30,902 nt of DNA from Perkinsus marinus ATCC 50983. Its lineage: Eukaryota; Perkinsozoa; Perkinsida; Perkinsidae. Below the pieces are notes generated by a model, which saw only the letters and a program-made list of their open reading frames with translations, ran no database searches and was not told the origin of the DNA. The stretch lies in contig NW_003211622.1 in assembly GCF_000006405.1 (NCBI RefSeq), positions 145,975-176,876 of the forward strand, written 5' to 3'. Positions 1 to 9,890 of the stretch are shown here, one piece after another. Both the position numbers and the translations under genes were made by a program. Each line of letters begins with the position of its first letter. Within the stretch, counting starts at the first letter, position 1.

Positions 1-306
1 ATATCCGTGGTACGGGTCTTGATGTAAGAAGACTAGTAGCCTGTTGTCTATTGTTAACTAGTCATACTACCTCTTTATCGTCATTATCATCAGTTCACTA
101 TATCCCCTTCATCATCATCATCATCATCCTCTCCTACTACTACTTCTTCCTCACAATATGTATTATCGGCCGTATACTGTAAAGAAGAGGCTTTAGATGA
201 TGATAATGAGGCTAAGGTCTTCCTAACAGACTTCTTTAACCAGTACATATCTCATCACTATCATCCCGTAGCCATTATAGTCTATCAGGCCGCCGTCCTC
301 TTCTAG
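1..306 (+). CDS. C-terminal part of an unrecognised gene, cut by the window edge
   Basis: Two exons are visible: 1-23 and 94-306. A 70-nt intron (24-93) begins GTAAG and ends CAG, and the phase-0 join keeps the frame open to a TAG at 304-306. The visible protein end has a run of serines and threonines coded by TCA/ACT repeats, then an acidic patch (EALDDDNEAK) and a tail rich in aromatic and hydrophobic residues (FLTDFFNQYISHHYHP), ending QAAVLF. I do not recognise a family. The codon style matches the coiled-coil gene downstream, with many AT-ending codons and short serine runs. The gene could instead continue through a further splice into 307-629, but I found no clean in-frame junction. Confidence 0.5.
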
Positions 307-439
307 CTACCATAGACAAGGCCCTTTACTACACCAATTGAGGACCACTACTACTACTACTACTCTGGATTGCAATAAAGCTGCTACATTCTTGGATACA
401 ATGATTAGGCAACGAGTTCCATTATTCTATGGTGAGTAG

Positions 440-493
<54 letters not shown>

Positions 494-629
494 TCACTCA
501 TGCTATAGAGTGATATATGGGTATTATTCATCATCATCATCATTATCATTATTAGCTCATCCAATCTTCAATAAGAATGATAATACTACCACCTGTAATG
601 GTATGCAGAAAAGGAATGTCATAGACTAA
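307..629 (+). other. exon-like open stretches downstream of the first gene
   Basis: A frame open from about 308 ends at a good donor, TATG|GTGAGT at 431/432. A 124-nt putative intron (432-555) made mostly of TAC repeats ends CATTATTAG. Joining at phase 1 gives a tail around FLDTMIRQRVPLFY and AHPIFNKNDN, closing with a stop at 627-629. It may be the last exons of the gene at the left edge by another splice path, or transcribed 3' sequence. No family is recognised. Confidence 0.25.
441..493. repeat. (TAC)n microsatellite
   Basis: About 17 uninterrupted TAC units inside a putative intron. The same triplet recurs at about 341-365, 1866-1902, 2876-2906 and 5968-5980, always in introns or spacers, so it marks non-coding DNA in this genome rather than a coded tyrosine run. 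Confidence 0.9.
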
Positions 630-1049
630 TGATAATCAGGAAGAGGATCATCATCATCATCATCATGGTGGGCGGCGGCGGCGGCGGTGGCGGCGAAGGT
701 ATGATAGTGTCATAATCATGTTGATAATAATACTGTTGAACAATAATAATAATGAGTATTGGGTTTAATAATAATGCAGAGAAGTAGGGGAAGGAACAGT
801 TAGTATTAACATCTATGATACTATTACTACTCGTAACATGTTCATACTGTGGCAGCATGTATTAATTCAACCTCTTATCGTCATGATAATGATGATGATC
901 CTTATTATAGCAATCTCATGTGGTAATTATTCCTATTAAATGGTCCCCTTGAACTATCATCATATTGACAACACTTATCCTTATCATATTGGTATGGTTC
1001 ATGGACTCAGCGACTACCCAACAACACCAACAACTGTTGCTGCTGCTAC
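630..1049. other. spacer with ATC and GGC triplet repeats, no gene seen
   Basis: The stretch holds a short ATC run (about 648-667), a G/C-rich triplet run (about 668-695) and AT-rich sequence. Open frames here are short and low in complexity. An ATG at 1001 opens a frame that runs into the copied segment at 1050-1312. Confidence 0.6.
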
Positions 1050-1312
1050 GACTTGCAGAGGAAGCTAATGTGACCGAAGAACAATTTGAACAAATTCATG
1101 ATACGCTCGAAGGTGATTTGACGGGATTCCGTGATAAAATGATAGAAATGAAGCGGAAGGCTGATGATGAGGTTAATGATGAGAATAATCGTATTGATAG
1201 AGATGATAGCATCCAGATGGATAGATTAGCTGATCATGCTCAAATGGTTGGAGCACAAGCACTAAAGGCAGGCAATATCATCGGTTATAACTCTGTAGCA
1301 GCAGGAGAACGA
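1050..1312 (+). pseudogene. partial near-identical copy of exon 4 of the coiled-coil gene
   Basis: This 263-bp segment matches 5621-5880 of the large coiled-coil exon. I see only one substitution (GTG here, ATG there, at the Met/Val codon) and one extra GCA codon. Both flanks differ completely from the parent. The reading frame is kept: an ORF from ATG 1001 to 1378 carries the segment with an unrelated low-complexity start (glutamine and leucine runs) and a histidine-rich end. It could be a recent duplication into spacer DNA, a remnant of a tandem paralogue, or a small expressed ORF. It lacks the rest of the parent gene, so pseudogene fragment is the safest call. Confidence 0.8.
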
Positions 1313-1494
1313 CACATACTCATCATCTTTGATCATCACCATCGTCATCATCATCAATATCTGTTGTGTTGTCAATGATGTTGATATTAAGGTTATGGGT
1401 ATCCCTACTCTTCTTACAATCATCATCATCATCATCGCTAGTACTATGCTTTGCATCTTTCTCAGCCAATACTCGTTATTATTTATCTAGTACT

Positions 1495-1864
1495 ATGAGA
1501 TTGTCGTCATCAATATTGTTATCGATGATTATCTCTTCTGGTATTGTACTATCGTATCCTGGTATTGATAAATCACCCAATAACAACAACAACAAGAAGG
1601 AGAATAGTAGTTTATTGGAAGAAGGACATGATAAGAGGTTTATCTTCCTAGCCCCCCTTATTGCTGGGGCTCTTCTTGCCAACAAGTTTAGCGCCTCTAA
1701 AAGCAGCGAACAACAGGGATACAATTCTAGGAGAGATTATTCTCTTGAACTTAAGAATATTGGTAGATGGACCAAGGATATGATGCAATCATATAATAGG
1801 GATTCCGGAAGGTAAGGGGTCCTCTCTCCGGGATCGTTCTCATCGTCGTCGTCGTTGTAGTAGT

Positions 1865-1903
<39 letters not shown>

Positions 1904-2874
1904 GTAGTAGTAGTAGTGTCCATTTGTTGTTGTCCACTTGTTGTTGTTGTTGTCCACTTGTTGTTGTTGTTGTCCACTTGTTGTTGTTGTTGTCCACTTG
2001 TTGTTGTTGTCCACTTGTTGTTGCTGTTGTCCACTTGTTGTTGTTGTTGTCCACTTGTTGCTGTTGTTGTCCACTTGTTGTTGCTGTTGTCCACTTGTTG
2101 CTGTTGTTGTTGTTGTTGTCCACTTGTTGTTGTTGTTGTCCACTTGTTGTTGCTGTCCACTTGTTGTTGTTGTTGTCCACTTGTTGTTGTTGTTGTCCAC
2201 TTGTTGTTGTTGTTGTCCACTTGTTGCTGTTGTTGTTGTCCACTTGTTGCTGTTGTTGTTGTTGTTGTCCACTTGTTGTTGTTGTTGTTGCTGTCCACTT
2301 GTTGTTGTTGTTGTTGTCCACTTGTTGTTGTTGTTGTTGTTGTCCACTTGTTGTTGTTGTTGTCCACTTGTTGTTGTTGTTGTCCACTTGTTGTTGTTGT
2401 TGTCCACTTGTTGTTGTTGTTGTCCACTTGTTGTTGTTGTTGTTGTCCACTTGTTGTTGCTGTTGTCCACTTGTTGTTGTTGTTGTCCACTTGTTGTTGT
2501 TGTTGTCCACTTGTTGTTGTTGTTGTCCACTTGTTGTTGTTGTTGCTCACTTGTTGCTGTTATTGCTATGGTTGGTGTATCAGGCGTAAATATAACGACG
2601 ACGTTCTGCAGAGGGCGGATAAGAATCAATTACAGGGTGTGGGATGGAATGAATTTATAGGAGCTCAGGAGACTAAACGTAGAGTAACGGAAGAGTTTCC
2701 AGCATTCCTTTACAAGCTTTCAAAGTTGTAATAATAATAAAAGTCACCAAGCAAACCTTATTCAATACAATCATCCATTGCAGAATGACTCAAGCTGATA
2801 AGACATTCGCTACCTTCCGGAGTACGATAAGTAGTCTTCAAAAGTTGGCACTTCCTAGAAGGTAATAATAATCA

Positions 2875-2906
<32 letters not shown>

Positions 2907-5900
2907 ACTCAAGGACATATCATAATGGATATGTTTTAGTCCTACTGGATTGATGATATTGCGTCGTAAACTGGGGGAAGAGATCCTTAAACAACAAGGT
3001 CGATTATCCCGATCATTCGATGACATATTTAAATCACTTAATACGATGGAGGAGAATGCTGGGAAGACCTTGATGCAGAGCTCAAGCGGAGTGAATGACT
3101 TAATCACGAGGGAACTTGGCAAATTCATGAACGGGATGTCCCGAACATCAGCCCATTTAGCTAGATTATGTTATTCTACGGATGAAGATTTTCGGAAATC
3201 TATGAAAGGGTTACGGAAAGGTGCAGAGGCTCATGCAAAGACTTTAATGAGAGCTGAGCGAGGGTTGAATAAGATTATTCACAAGAATGCAGTTATGATG
3301 GATGCTGATTCACTGCACTTTGAGGACAAAATTGCGGCTAACAATGCAGAGTTAGACAAGGCACGACATCATATACAAGATCGGGCGGAGGCTATGATTA
3401 ATGACGCTAAATTACTTGGTGATAAATACATAGCTAGAGGGGAGCTTAAGATGAACAGGACTTTACCAAAAGCTATCTCAACCAGTGAGAGGGAAATCGA
3501 GCAAGTGGGAAAGAATATCGAGAATAAGGTGAAGTCCGATGAGCGCTACTACACCAGGCTTTTAAAACGTCTCGATAATGGTCTGCATAAGGAATTTAGA
3601 CGTGCATCGAAGAATGCTGTGGCTGTTGGGAAAGATGCTAATAGGAGGTTTGATGGGGCATTAGTTGGTTTTGATAGGGATGTTAAGGACTTATCTAAAG
3701 GGGGTATATTACATAATACAATAGCGATGAATAAAGCGATGCGGGATGCTGGACGTACAGTGGAAAGGATAAGTGATGGTGTAGAAAGGGAGAAGAAGGA
3801 TTCTGATAATGCTTTAGAGAAGATGGATAGTAGTCTAGAAGAATCCGTAGGTGGAGAAATACAATCTATTGAATCATCATCAAGCAATGAGAAGGCTCTA
3901 TTATCAAGAAGAGCTGAGATGGTTAATACTAACTTGGCTCAAATAACAGTACAGAATCAACAATCGGCAGCTAGGACTGCTGATAGTTATTCACAATTAA
4001 CTGGTACATTAGCAGTTAATAATGATAGAGAGATGGAGCATCAACAAGGAGTTATACATTCTGCTGAAGAAACGATTGAGGGTGCCGAGAATGATGTTGA
4101 TAATGATATTAAAGTTAAAGTGGGTGATAAGGAGAAGTTACTGGTTAAATCACAATCAGCGATGAAGAGTATGTTGAGTGGATCGGAAATGGACTTTGAA
4201 AATGCTATGACAAAGAGTCATCAAAATATTCAAACTATTAAGAACACATTAGAAGGGCGAGTGAATTCCGATAAGAAGTTGAATAATGATGATGTTGTGA
4301 GTATGGAAGAAGAATCCAAAGGACAATTGGATAGATTAATAGAAGCCGAAGATTCAGTACATGCCTCCATGGAAGGTTTACCTGATATCCAATCTGTAGT
4401 AGGCAATAGCTATGAAGGTGCTAATGATGTATTAAAGGAGATGAAAGGATTAAAGAAAGATATTACAAGTCTAATGAATCCACGTAAAGCCTCAGAAGAT
4501 AATATGAAATATGCAGTTAGGGGTCTTCAATCATCAGGCAGTGGTGAATTGAATACTATTCAAGGTATTGATAGTATTAACGTGAATAAGGCCCAGGGGA
4601 TATTACATGAGTTGGTGGCCAATTCCAACGAGGAGATTGATAAAGATATGAAAAACGAATTATCTCATCTAGCTTCTGCTCATAGTACATCTATTAATAG
4701 AATAAAAGAGATTCTTGCCAAATCAGAAGTTGATGAAGCTAATCAAGTAGCGACGACAGGGAGGATGCGTGATAATATAGCTGATGTTGAGAGAGATGAG
4801 AAAACTGCTAAGGGAAATTTTGGTAAGAGAATGTCACACACGATCGCTCTTGAGCGTGATAAGAGTAAAAAAGAATATCATCATCAGCTTATGAAATTGG
4901 AAGATGAGGAAAAGAAGGCTCAGGATTTGTTATTTAAATCTGTCCGAGCTGCAACTAGTAACTTATTATCGGGTGGTAAAGCTAATGAATTGGAGATATT
5001 ACACTCTGTGAATGGGCTATTACGGGCATTAGACGTGGTACATGGTTCGGATATTAAAGAGGATAATGCTATAGCTAATGCTAATTCTAAATATAAGAAT
5101 ATTCTACCTCTGAATGATAGGGAGATAGACGGTATAGATAAGGCAATACAGAATGAGAAGATGAGATTGAAGAATGAGTTTCATGCATCAGATGTATCAT
5201 TAACAAAAATAGCTATGGACAGATCAAGAAAAGCTAATATTACAATTAAAGATCTACAAAAGGCGATTAAAGAGTTGGAAATTGAAGTAACTCGATCGAA
5301 GGATACTATGTTAACATCAGCACGAGAAGGAACGACTTACATTGATAAATTTATTGGTAAATTGCGCGAAATAATGATGGCCGATGCTGAACTTGATAAA
5401 AATGATTATAGACAAGGGTTATATGATATGAATAGGAAATATGCCTCACTTTCTAAATTTACGAATCAGAGAGGTAAGACGATTGGTGCAGATATGGACA
5501 GTTATGCTAATTCGTCATATAATCGTCATGAAGCTCTCGCTAATACTTTAGCTAGAGTTATTAATGATGCTCAACAGATGGGATTATCAGAAGAGGAAAT
5601 GCAAGAATATGTTAAGAAGAGACTTGCAGAGGAAGCTAATATGACCGAAGAACAATTTGAACAAATTCATGATACGCTCGAAGGTGATTTGACGGGATTC
5701 CGTGATAAAATGATAGAAATGAAGCGGAAGGCTGATGATGAGGTTAATGATGAGAATAATCGTATTGATAGAGATGATAGCATCCAGATGGATAGATTAG
5801 CTGATCATGCTCAAATGGTTGGAGCACAAGCACTAAAGGCAGGCAATATCATCGGTTATAACTCTGTAGCAGGAGAACGAAGTTATAGAATAATGAACAA

Positions 5901-6947
5901 TCAACAAACTATCACTGGCAATAGATTACGGGCTATGATGCATGTCGCTCAGTAATAATGATGATAATACTACTACTACTCCTATCTTAATAACTCTATC
6001 TATTGTTATCATCATTATGGTTTTCTATTGTTACTTTCCCTCCTCCTTTTTCTCAGAGCTAACAGTGGATCCCTAATTGATGATATAGCCGCTGCAAAGG
6101 GTGTATCAACAACAAGGATAGCAAGTGTTATGGATGCTGTGACCTCGTATATGATACTTATCAAGAGTTTCATGGATGAGGTAATATCCCATCGATTCAT
6201 CATCATCATCATTGTTTTTGTTGTGGCTTCAGATGAAAGCAGAACTAGGATCAGTGAAAGGTCGATTATCTAATTTACAGGAAGAATATGGTGACAAGAT
6301 TAACAGGAATACCAAAGAGTGTAATGATTATGGCATTGATTATTATTGAGAGAAAGAGGAAGAGGAGGAGGATGAGGATGAGAAGAATGATTATAAACAT
6401 TTGTTATCAGATATGAAACCAGCCCTAATGGCTTCAGAGGCAATGTCACAATTCGACAGGTGAGGAAGATGGATAGGATTATTGTCGTAGCAGTAGTAGT
6501 TGTTGTGTTTTAAAACTTTGCAGCTTCCAACGAGAGAGTGAGCCTTTACAAAATGTATTCCGAAGTAAGGCAAAAGAGATGATGGATAATGTTAAAGGAA
6601 GTGCTGATTCAGCCGAGTAATAATAATAATGACGGATATAGTATACTAATGATAACCTTATGATAAGGTCGATGAGTGATGATTCACCTATGACACTCTG
6701 TTGTTGTTATTATTGTTATTGTTGTAGGCGAATAGCTGATGGAATAGCAGATAGAATTGATAAAGGAGCTTCAGATATTGAGAACATCCGTCAGAAGGTT
6801 CAAGGATCATTGGACAGGTATAATCACCATTATAATGTTCTATCCTACTCTTACTTTAGACATGTCGCTCAAAAGAAACAAATATTCGTCCAGCAGCTGT
6901 TAAAGATCGCTGACGAGAGCTCAAAGCCATTGAATATTGTCGTATAA
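1495..6947 (+). CDS. secreted long coiled-coil protein, ten exons, 1360 residues
   Basis: Exons: 1495-1811, 2584-2727, 2784-2861, 2940-5951, 6057-6180, 6233-6320, 6411-6459, 6524-6616, 6728-6817, 6860-6947. All nine introns are GT-AG and phases agree throughout, giving 4083 nt of CDS including TAA. The ATG at 1495 is chosen because it gives a signal peptide (MRLSSSILLSMIISSG...). A second hydrophobic stretch (FLAPLIAGALLA) follows near residues 65-75. From about residue 110 to the end the protein is charged and helical, rich in K, E, D, N, A and M, with very few prolines and almost no cysteine or tryptophan, as expected for long coiled coils. Exon 4 alone codes about 1004 residues. I do not recognise the family. 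A secreted or surface structural role is an inference from the signal peptide and composition. Upstream ATGs at 1366 and 1381 are in frame but would bury the signal peptide. Confidence 0.8.
1888..1917. repeat. 30-bp perfect palindrome of ACT/AGT triplets
   Basis: Five ACT units run straight into five AGT units around a central CTAG, so 1888-1902 is the exact reverse complement of 1903-1917. The (TAC)n run extends leftward to about 1866. In RNA this would fold as a hairpin just downstream of the intron 1 donor. Confidence 0.85.
1924..2555. repeat. TTG-rich minisatellite, about 30 copies
   Basis: The basic unit is 17 bp, (TTG)4-TTGTCCAC written loosely. I count about 29 CCAC cores and one degenerate CTCAC at the right end. 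Units vary by whole triplets (about 14 to 26 bp) through gain or loss of TTG, and scattered TTG-to-CTG changes occur. Because no stop codon occurs in any register, the array is open in all six frames. It sits inside intron 1 of the coiled-coil gene, so those open frames are most likely meaningless. Confidence 0.95.
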
Positions 6948-7177
6948 GCCCAGTGATTAAGTCCTTTTCGTATCTTCATGATACTTTCGCACATGTGTAA
7001 TCTGTTGATAATCATTAAGTACATCTAATTCTGTTGTTGTTGGATTAATGGAAGCAGCTTCTCAATAATCTAGATGTTCCTTCATGGTTTCCTCAAATGT
7101 ACGAGTTCTTTTCTCGTGCTCCGAGCGATCAGTCGCTATCATCTTGAACATATCCTGGGAATTCATCCCCACATACA
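6948..7177. other. spacer after the coiled-coil gene, nothing recognised
   Basis: About 230 bp between the TAA at 6947 and the leader-like motif. It is AT-rich at first and becomes more balanced from about 7080. I see no repeat or open frame of note. Confidence 0.5.
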
Positions 7178-7196
7178 CGTAGCCATCTGGCTCGAG
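7178..7196 (+). other. possible spliced-leader relic
   Basis: The bases CGTAGCCATCTGGCTCGAG resemble the dinoflagellate/Perkinsus spliced leader, which I recall as CCGTAGCCATTTTGGCTCAAG with shorter CATCTGG variants in Perkinsus. The match is nearly complete apart from GAG for AAG at the end. No GT donor follows, so it is not a working SL RNA gene. It could be a leader carried back into the genome with a reverse-transcribed mRNA. The leader sequence is from memory and must be checked. Confidence 0.35.
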
Positions 7197-7237
7197 GCAG
7201 TTGGATCCATCAATTATTTCGAATACAATTACCACAA

Positions 7238-8234
7238 ATGACTAAATTCCATCCTTTGATGGGGAAAACGCCCCCACCACCTCGCCGTAAGAAGCGCAAA
7301 ACCGGATCGTCACCTAAACAACCGGATGGGAGTAAAGATCCTCCTCCTGAGACGTCGAGAGTTTTATGGAGGGAAATATCCAAGGACGACGAATTCGGGC
7401 TAGAATTCGCGAATACTCATGGCCACGCGGCTCCGTTGTGGCCCGTGGATGTGGAGCGAATAGTATCAACCCTGGGGAGATCTCCGGCGAACGTTGTGTT
7501 GAAAGTCGTTGGTCGGCTCACAACTGAAACCGGAGCCCGCATTCAAGATCTCTCCTGTGTGTTAAAACCACACGTGAGAAGATTGAGCGCCGAGGAGGCT
7601 GGACGTCCGCCTAAGAGACAATGGTGTAAGTCAAAAGTAGGGTTTGGAGTGTCTAGATATCATGTCAGGTAAAAGCGGATCATCAACATATGAAGGCGAG
7701 AACGGCGACCAAGGCTGACCAGTTAAGGAAGGTGAAGGGCATGACTGCGAGCTAGTCTATACCTTCATCCCTCCCAACTGTAAAACGTTGCGACAAGAAC
7801 AGGTGAGATTTTTGCTCGTCCTATCCTTTCGCTCGTCGAATCCTCCCGCTCGTCCAATCCTTTCGCTCGCCTGACCTTATCGGTCATATTCACCCGAACC
7901 CGAACCCGAACCCTTCAACCCAGAATCAACCTATATTCATTTTTTTCACTTTCAGGGCCGAGTTATAGTGCGCGCAACTGGGGCAGCGTATCTTCATGAG
8001 TATATGATGATGAGAAGCGAGATGAACTACGGCAACGGGTCCGTCTTACTTTTACTTGATTTTGATGGCCACGCGCTCGAACCGGATTTGTTCGTTATTC
8101 CTCACAGTATGAGAGTATGTAATGGACGAAAATTTACTAGAAGATATGTGAAGGCGATCTCTTTGAAGGTGAGGGAGAAGGCAAAGATATCGGATGTGGG
8201 TTATGAAGATGAAAGCCTCTTTTTGTTGATGTGA
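7238..8234 (+). CDS. small basic protein of unknown function, three exons
   Basis: Exons 7238-7625, 7723-7802 and 7956-8234 join in phases 1 and 0 into 248 residues ending at TGA 8234. Introns are 97 nt (GTAAGTC...ACCAG) and 153 nt (GTGAGA...TTTCAG). The N-terminus is proline- and lysine-rich with a nuclear-signal-like PPPPRRKKRKTGSS. The middle contains GRLTTETGARIQDLSCVLKP and the end contains LLLLDFDGHALEPDLFVIP and a basic GRKFTRRYVK. TGARIQDL faintly recalls the first arginine box of tyrosine recombinases, but the later catalytic boxes are not evident, so I do not assign that family. The frame is open upstream of the ATG as far as the leader-like motif, so the start is uncertain. Base composition is more GC-rich than in the coiled-coil gene. 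Confidence 0.5.
7809..7913. repeat. short tandem repeats inside an intron
   Basis: About four imperfect copies of a 16-17-bp unit resembling GCTCGTCCAATCCTTTC lie at about 7813-7875, followed by three CCCGAA hexamers plus CCC at 7893-7913. Both are inside the second intron of the small basic-protein gene. Confidence 0.7.
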
Positions 8235-8708
8235 TCATTTTACATAGCATCCTTCTCAGTGGTTCTTAGTTTCTTTGATTCGCTTGCCCACTCGGGTCTA
8301 GATTAGGTTCGTCACCGTCTATTCTACTCCTATGGACGAATTTGCGGTCACCAGTGACTCGGAACACGAGAACTACTATTCAGCCAAAGAGGTGCCCACA
8401 AAAAGACGACTTCATAATGTAGTCCCCATTGGGATCGAGTAAACGACAATGACACTGAGATACACTACGATGAGTATAATCTACCTGATGACAATGACGT
8501 GCTTGAATTCCTGGAATGAAGCACAGTATCAAAACTATGTACTTGAACTGAACCGGGAGGATACCACCTATTAAAAGATATAGAAATGAATGACGAAGAA
8601 GTCATAATAACTCGTTGGGGTCGTGGATGGTAGCAGGGCTTGATAGAGGCCGAACTCTCTGGTATAAATTTATCTCAGGTGTATATAGGAAACTAGGTAC
8701 GGCATTCA
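8235..8708. other. decayed sequence with short open stretches
   Basis: An ATG at 8332 opens about 36 codons (MDEFAVTSDSEHENYYSAKE then stop). Nothing longer is supported. The stretch lies just upstream of a reverse-transcriptase-like fragment and may be the decayed 5' part of the same element. Confidence 0.3.
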
Positions 8709-9110
8709 ATGCAGAGTAGTCAGTTAGGCTGTCATGCTGGGAAGAGAGAATGTACACATCAGCTCCTTGTAGACCATACATCGTACTATACAATTCCATG
8801 TGCATGGCTAGATTTCCAAGAAGCATTTGATTCTTTAGAACAAACCCTAGATCTTGACATGGCTTACAAAACTAAGTACCGCCGGTACTTTACAGGGCCT
8901 GACATAGTGGATATCACCCAACGAAGTGTAGGAGTGGACGATAGCCTATCCGAGCTTGTCAGAGCTGCGTGTGATTGAAAGGCTGCGGCATGCCGTAGTG
9001 TGCTTGCTATTTTCCGTGGGGTTCCTACTCATTGTGAACAATTTGATGAAATTCTACTCGGTGAACTAACTGAGATTAGATATTTAGCGACAGAGGAGAA
9101 GTGTAATTAG
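8709..9110 (+). pseudogene. decayed LINE reverse-transcriptase fragment, unlike the LINE at 13-17 kb
   Basis: The frame reads SQLGCHAGKRECTHQLLVDH, a spacer, then CAWLDFQEAFDSL. This matches the pattern of a gap, GC-x-GxRGC-x-x-x-LLxD, and then A-W-x-D-[FY]-x-[KE]-A-[FY]-D-S, the region leading into RT motif A in several non-LTR retrotransposons (R2/NeSL-like proteins, from memory). A TGA at 8976-8978 interrupts the frame, which then continues open to about 9110 (KAAACRSVLAIFRGVP...). The motif B and C regions of RT are not visible. Calling it a LINE fragment rests on this one motif block. Confidence 0.35.
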
Positions 9111-9339
9111 GTACCACAATAATACATGCTACCAGATGCTTGTACTTGAAAATATTGAGAAAATTATCTTGGGACATGTTGCTACTGTTGAGCGCAAAAT
9201 TGCCATGCGTCATCCAAACACTCAACTCTCCGTGCATCTCCGTTGTCTATGACCCAATTGAGCGCGATTTCCCCGAAAGGCGAAGAACGTATTGAGAGTA
9301 ACAAGAACATGGCTACACCTCTTGTCTCGCGAGAAGGAT

Positions 9340-9770
9340 AGTAAGGGGATAGTCAATATCAACGAGTTAATGAAGATGATGTCGAAGATAAAACATGTGT
9401 GGCTGTTGGTATGTACGCTTGTGAAATCTTATCGATACTTTGCCTCAGTTGTCTGATATTCTGCGCAACAACAATAACAACCACAACAAACCGTGCGGAG
9501 GTAGAAGAAATAGGTCTTCATAAAAGGGTACGAGTATCAATATATTATCAACATCGTCATGACCGTCCCATAGTAGCAAAAAATTTCTGCTCTAGTAACA
9601 ACTCAAGAACGTAGTATATGTTATAAGGAGAAACCTACTAAAGACTACTACTTCTATCTACTATCTCACTACTCTTGAACTTGAAAACATACCAATTGTA
9701 TTATTAGCAGCTGATCCAGAAGTTAATGATATAACTCGAGGGATGATGTATAAGTGTAGATGATGACAGA
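9340..9770 (+). other. two exon-like open stretches, unrecognised
   Basis: The first (about 9372-9614) includes CVAVGMYACEILSILCLSCL, a cysteine-rich hydrophobic segment, then NRAEVEEIGLHKRVRV. The second (about 9612-9763) includes LELENIPIVLLAADPEVND. Their codon use resembles the host genes on the left. I could not join them convincingly. They may be exons of a degraded gene on the plus strand, tail to tail with the acyltransferase gene. Confidence 0.25.
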
Positions 9771-9890
9771 ACAGAGGGAATTACCGTCATACCTGATGAT
9801 GATAATAATAATAATACTACGAGTATTATTATTATAGATGTCGATGTCGTTGTTGGTGTCGATGATGATACTATATGATCATCATCATCA

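Larger units (their letters stand above)
1812..2583 (+). other. intron 1 of the coiled-coil gene, expanded by repeats
   Basis: The donor GTAAGG at 1812 and acceptor TATCAG ending 2583 join two open exons in phase 2. At 772 nt it is about seven times longer than any other intron in this gene (42-111 nt). Nearly all the excess is the TAC/TAG palindrome and the TTG-CCAC minisatellite. Confidence 0.75.

Noticed and set aside
619-858. Minus-strand ORF with poly-Pro and poly-Met
   Set aside because: Coded by GGC and ATC microsatellites, with no motif or splice support.
1924-2555. CRISPR-like array
   Set aside because: The units are contiguous, with no unique spacers, and the setting is a eukaryotic intron.
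1737-2731. Six long overlapping ORFs (poly-Gln/Asn/Thr on minus, poly-Cys/Leu/Val on plus)
   Set aside because: They are by-products of a stop-free 17-bp repeat lying inside an intron with matched flanking exons.
7893-7913. CCCGAA hexamers as interstitial telomere repeat
   Set aside because: Only three units, inside a predicted intron, and not the telomere repeat I would expect.
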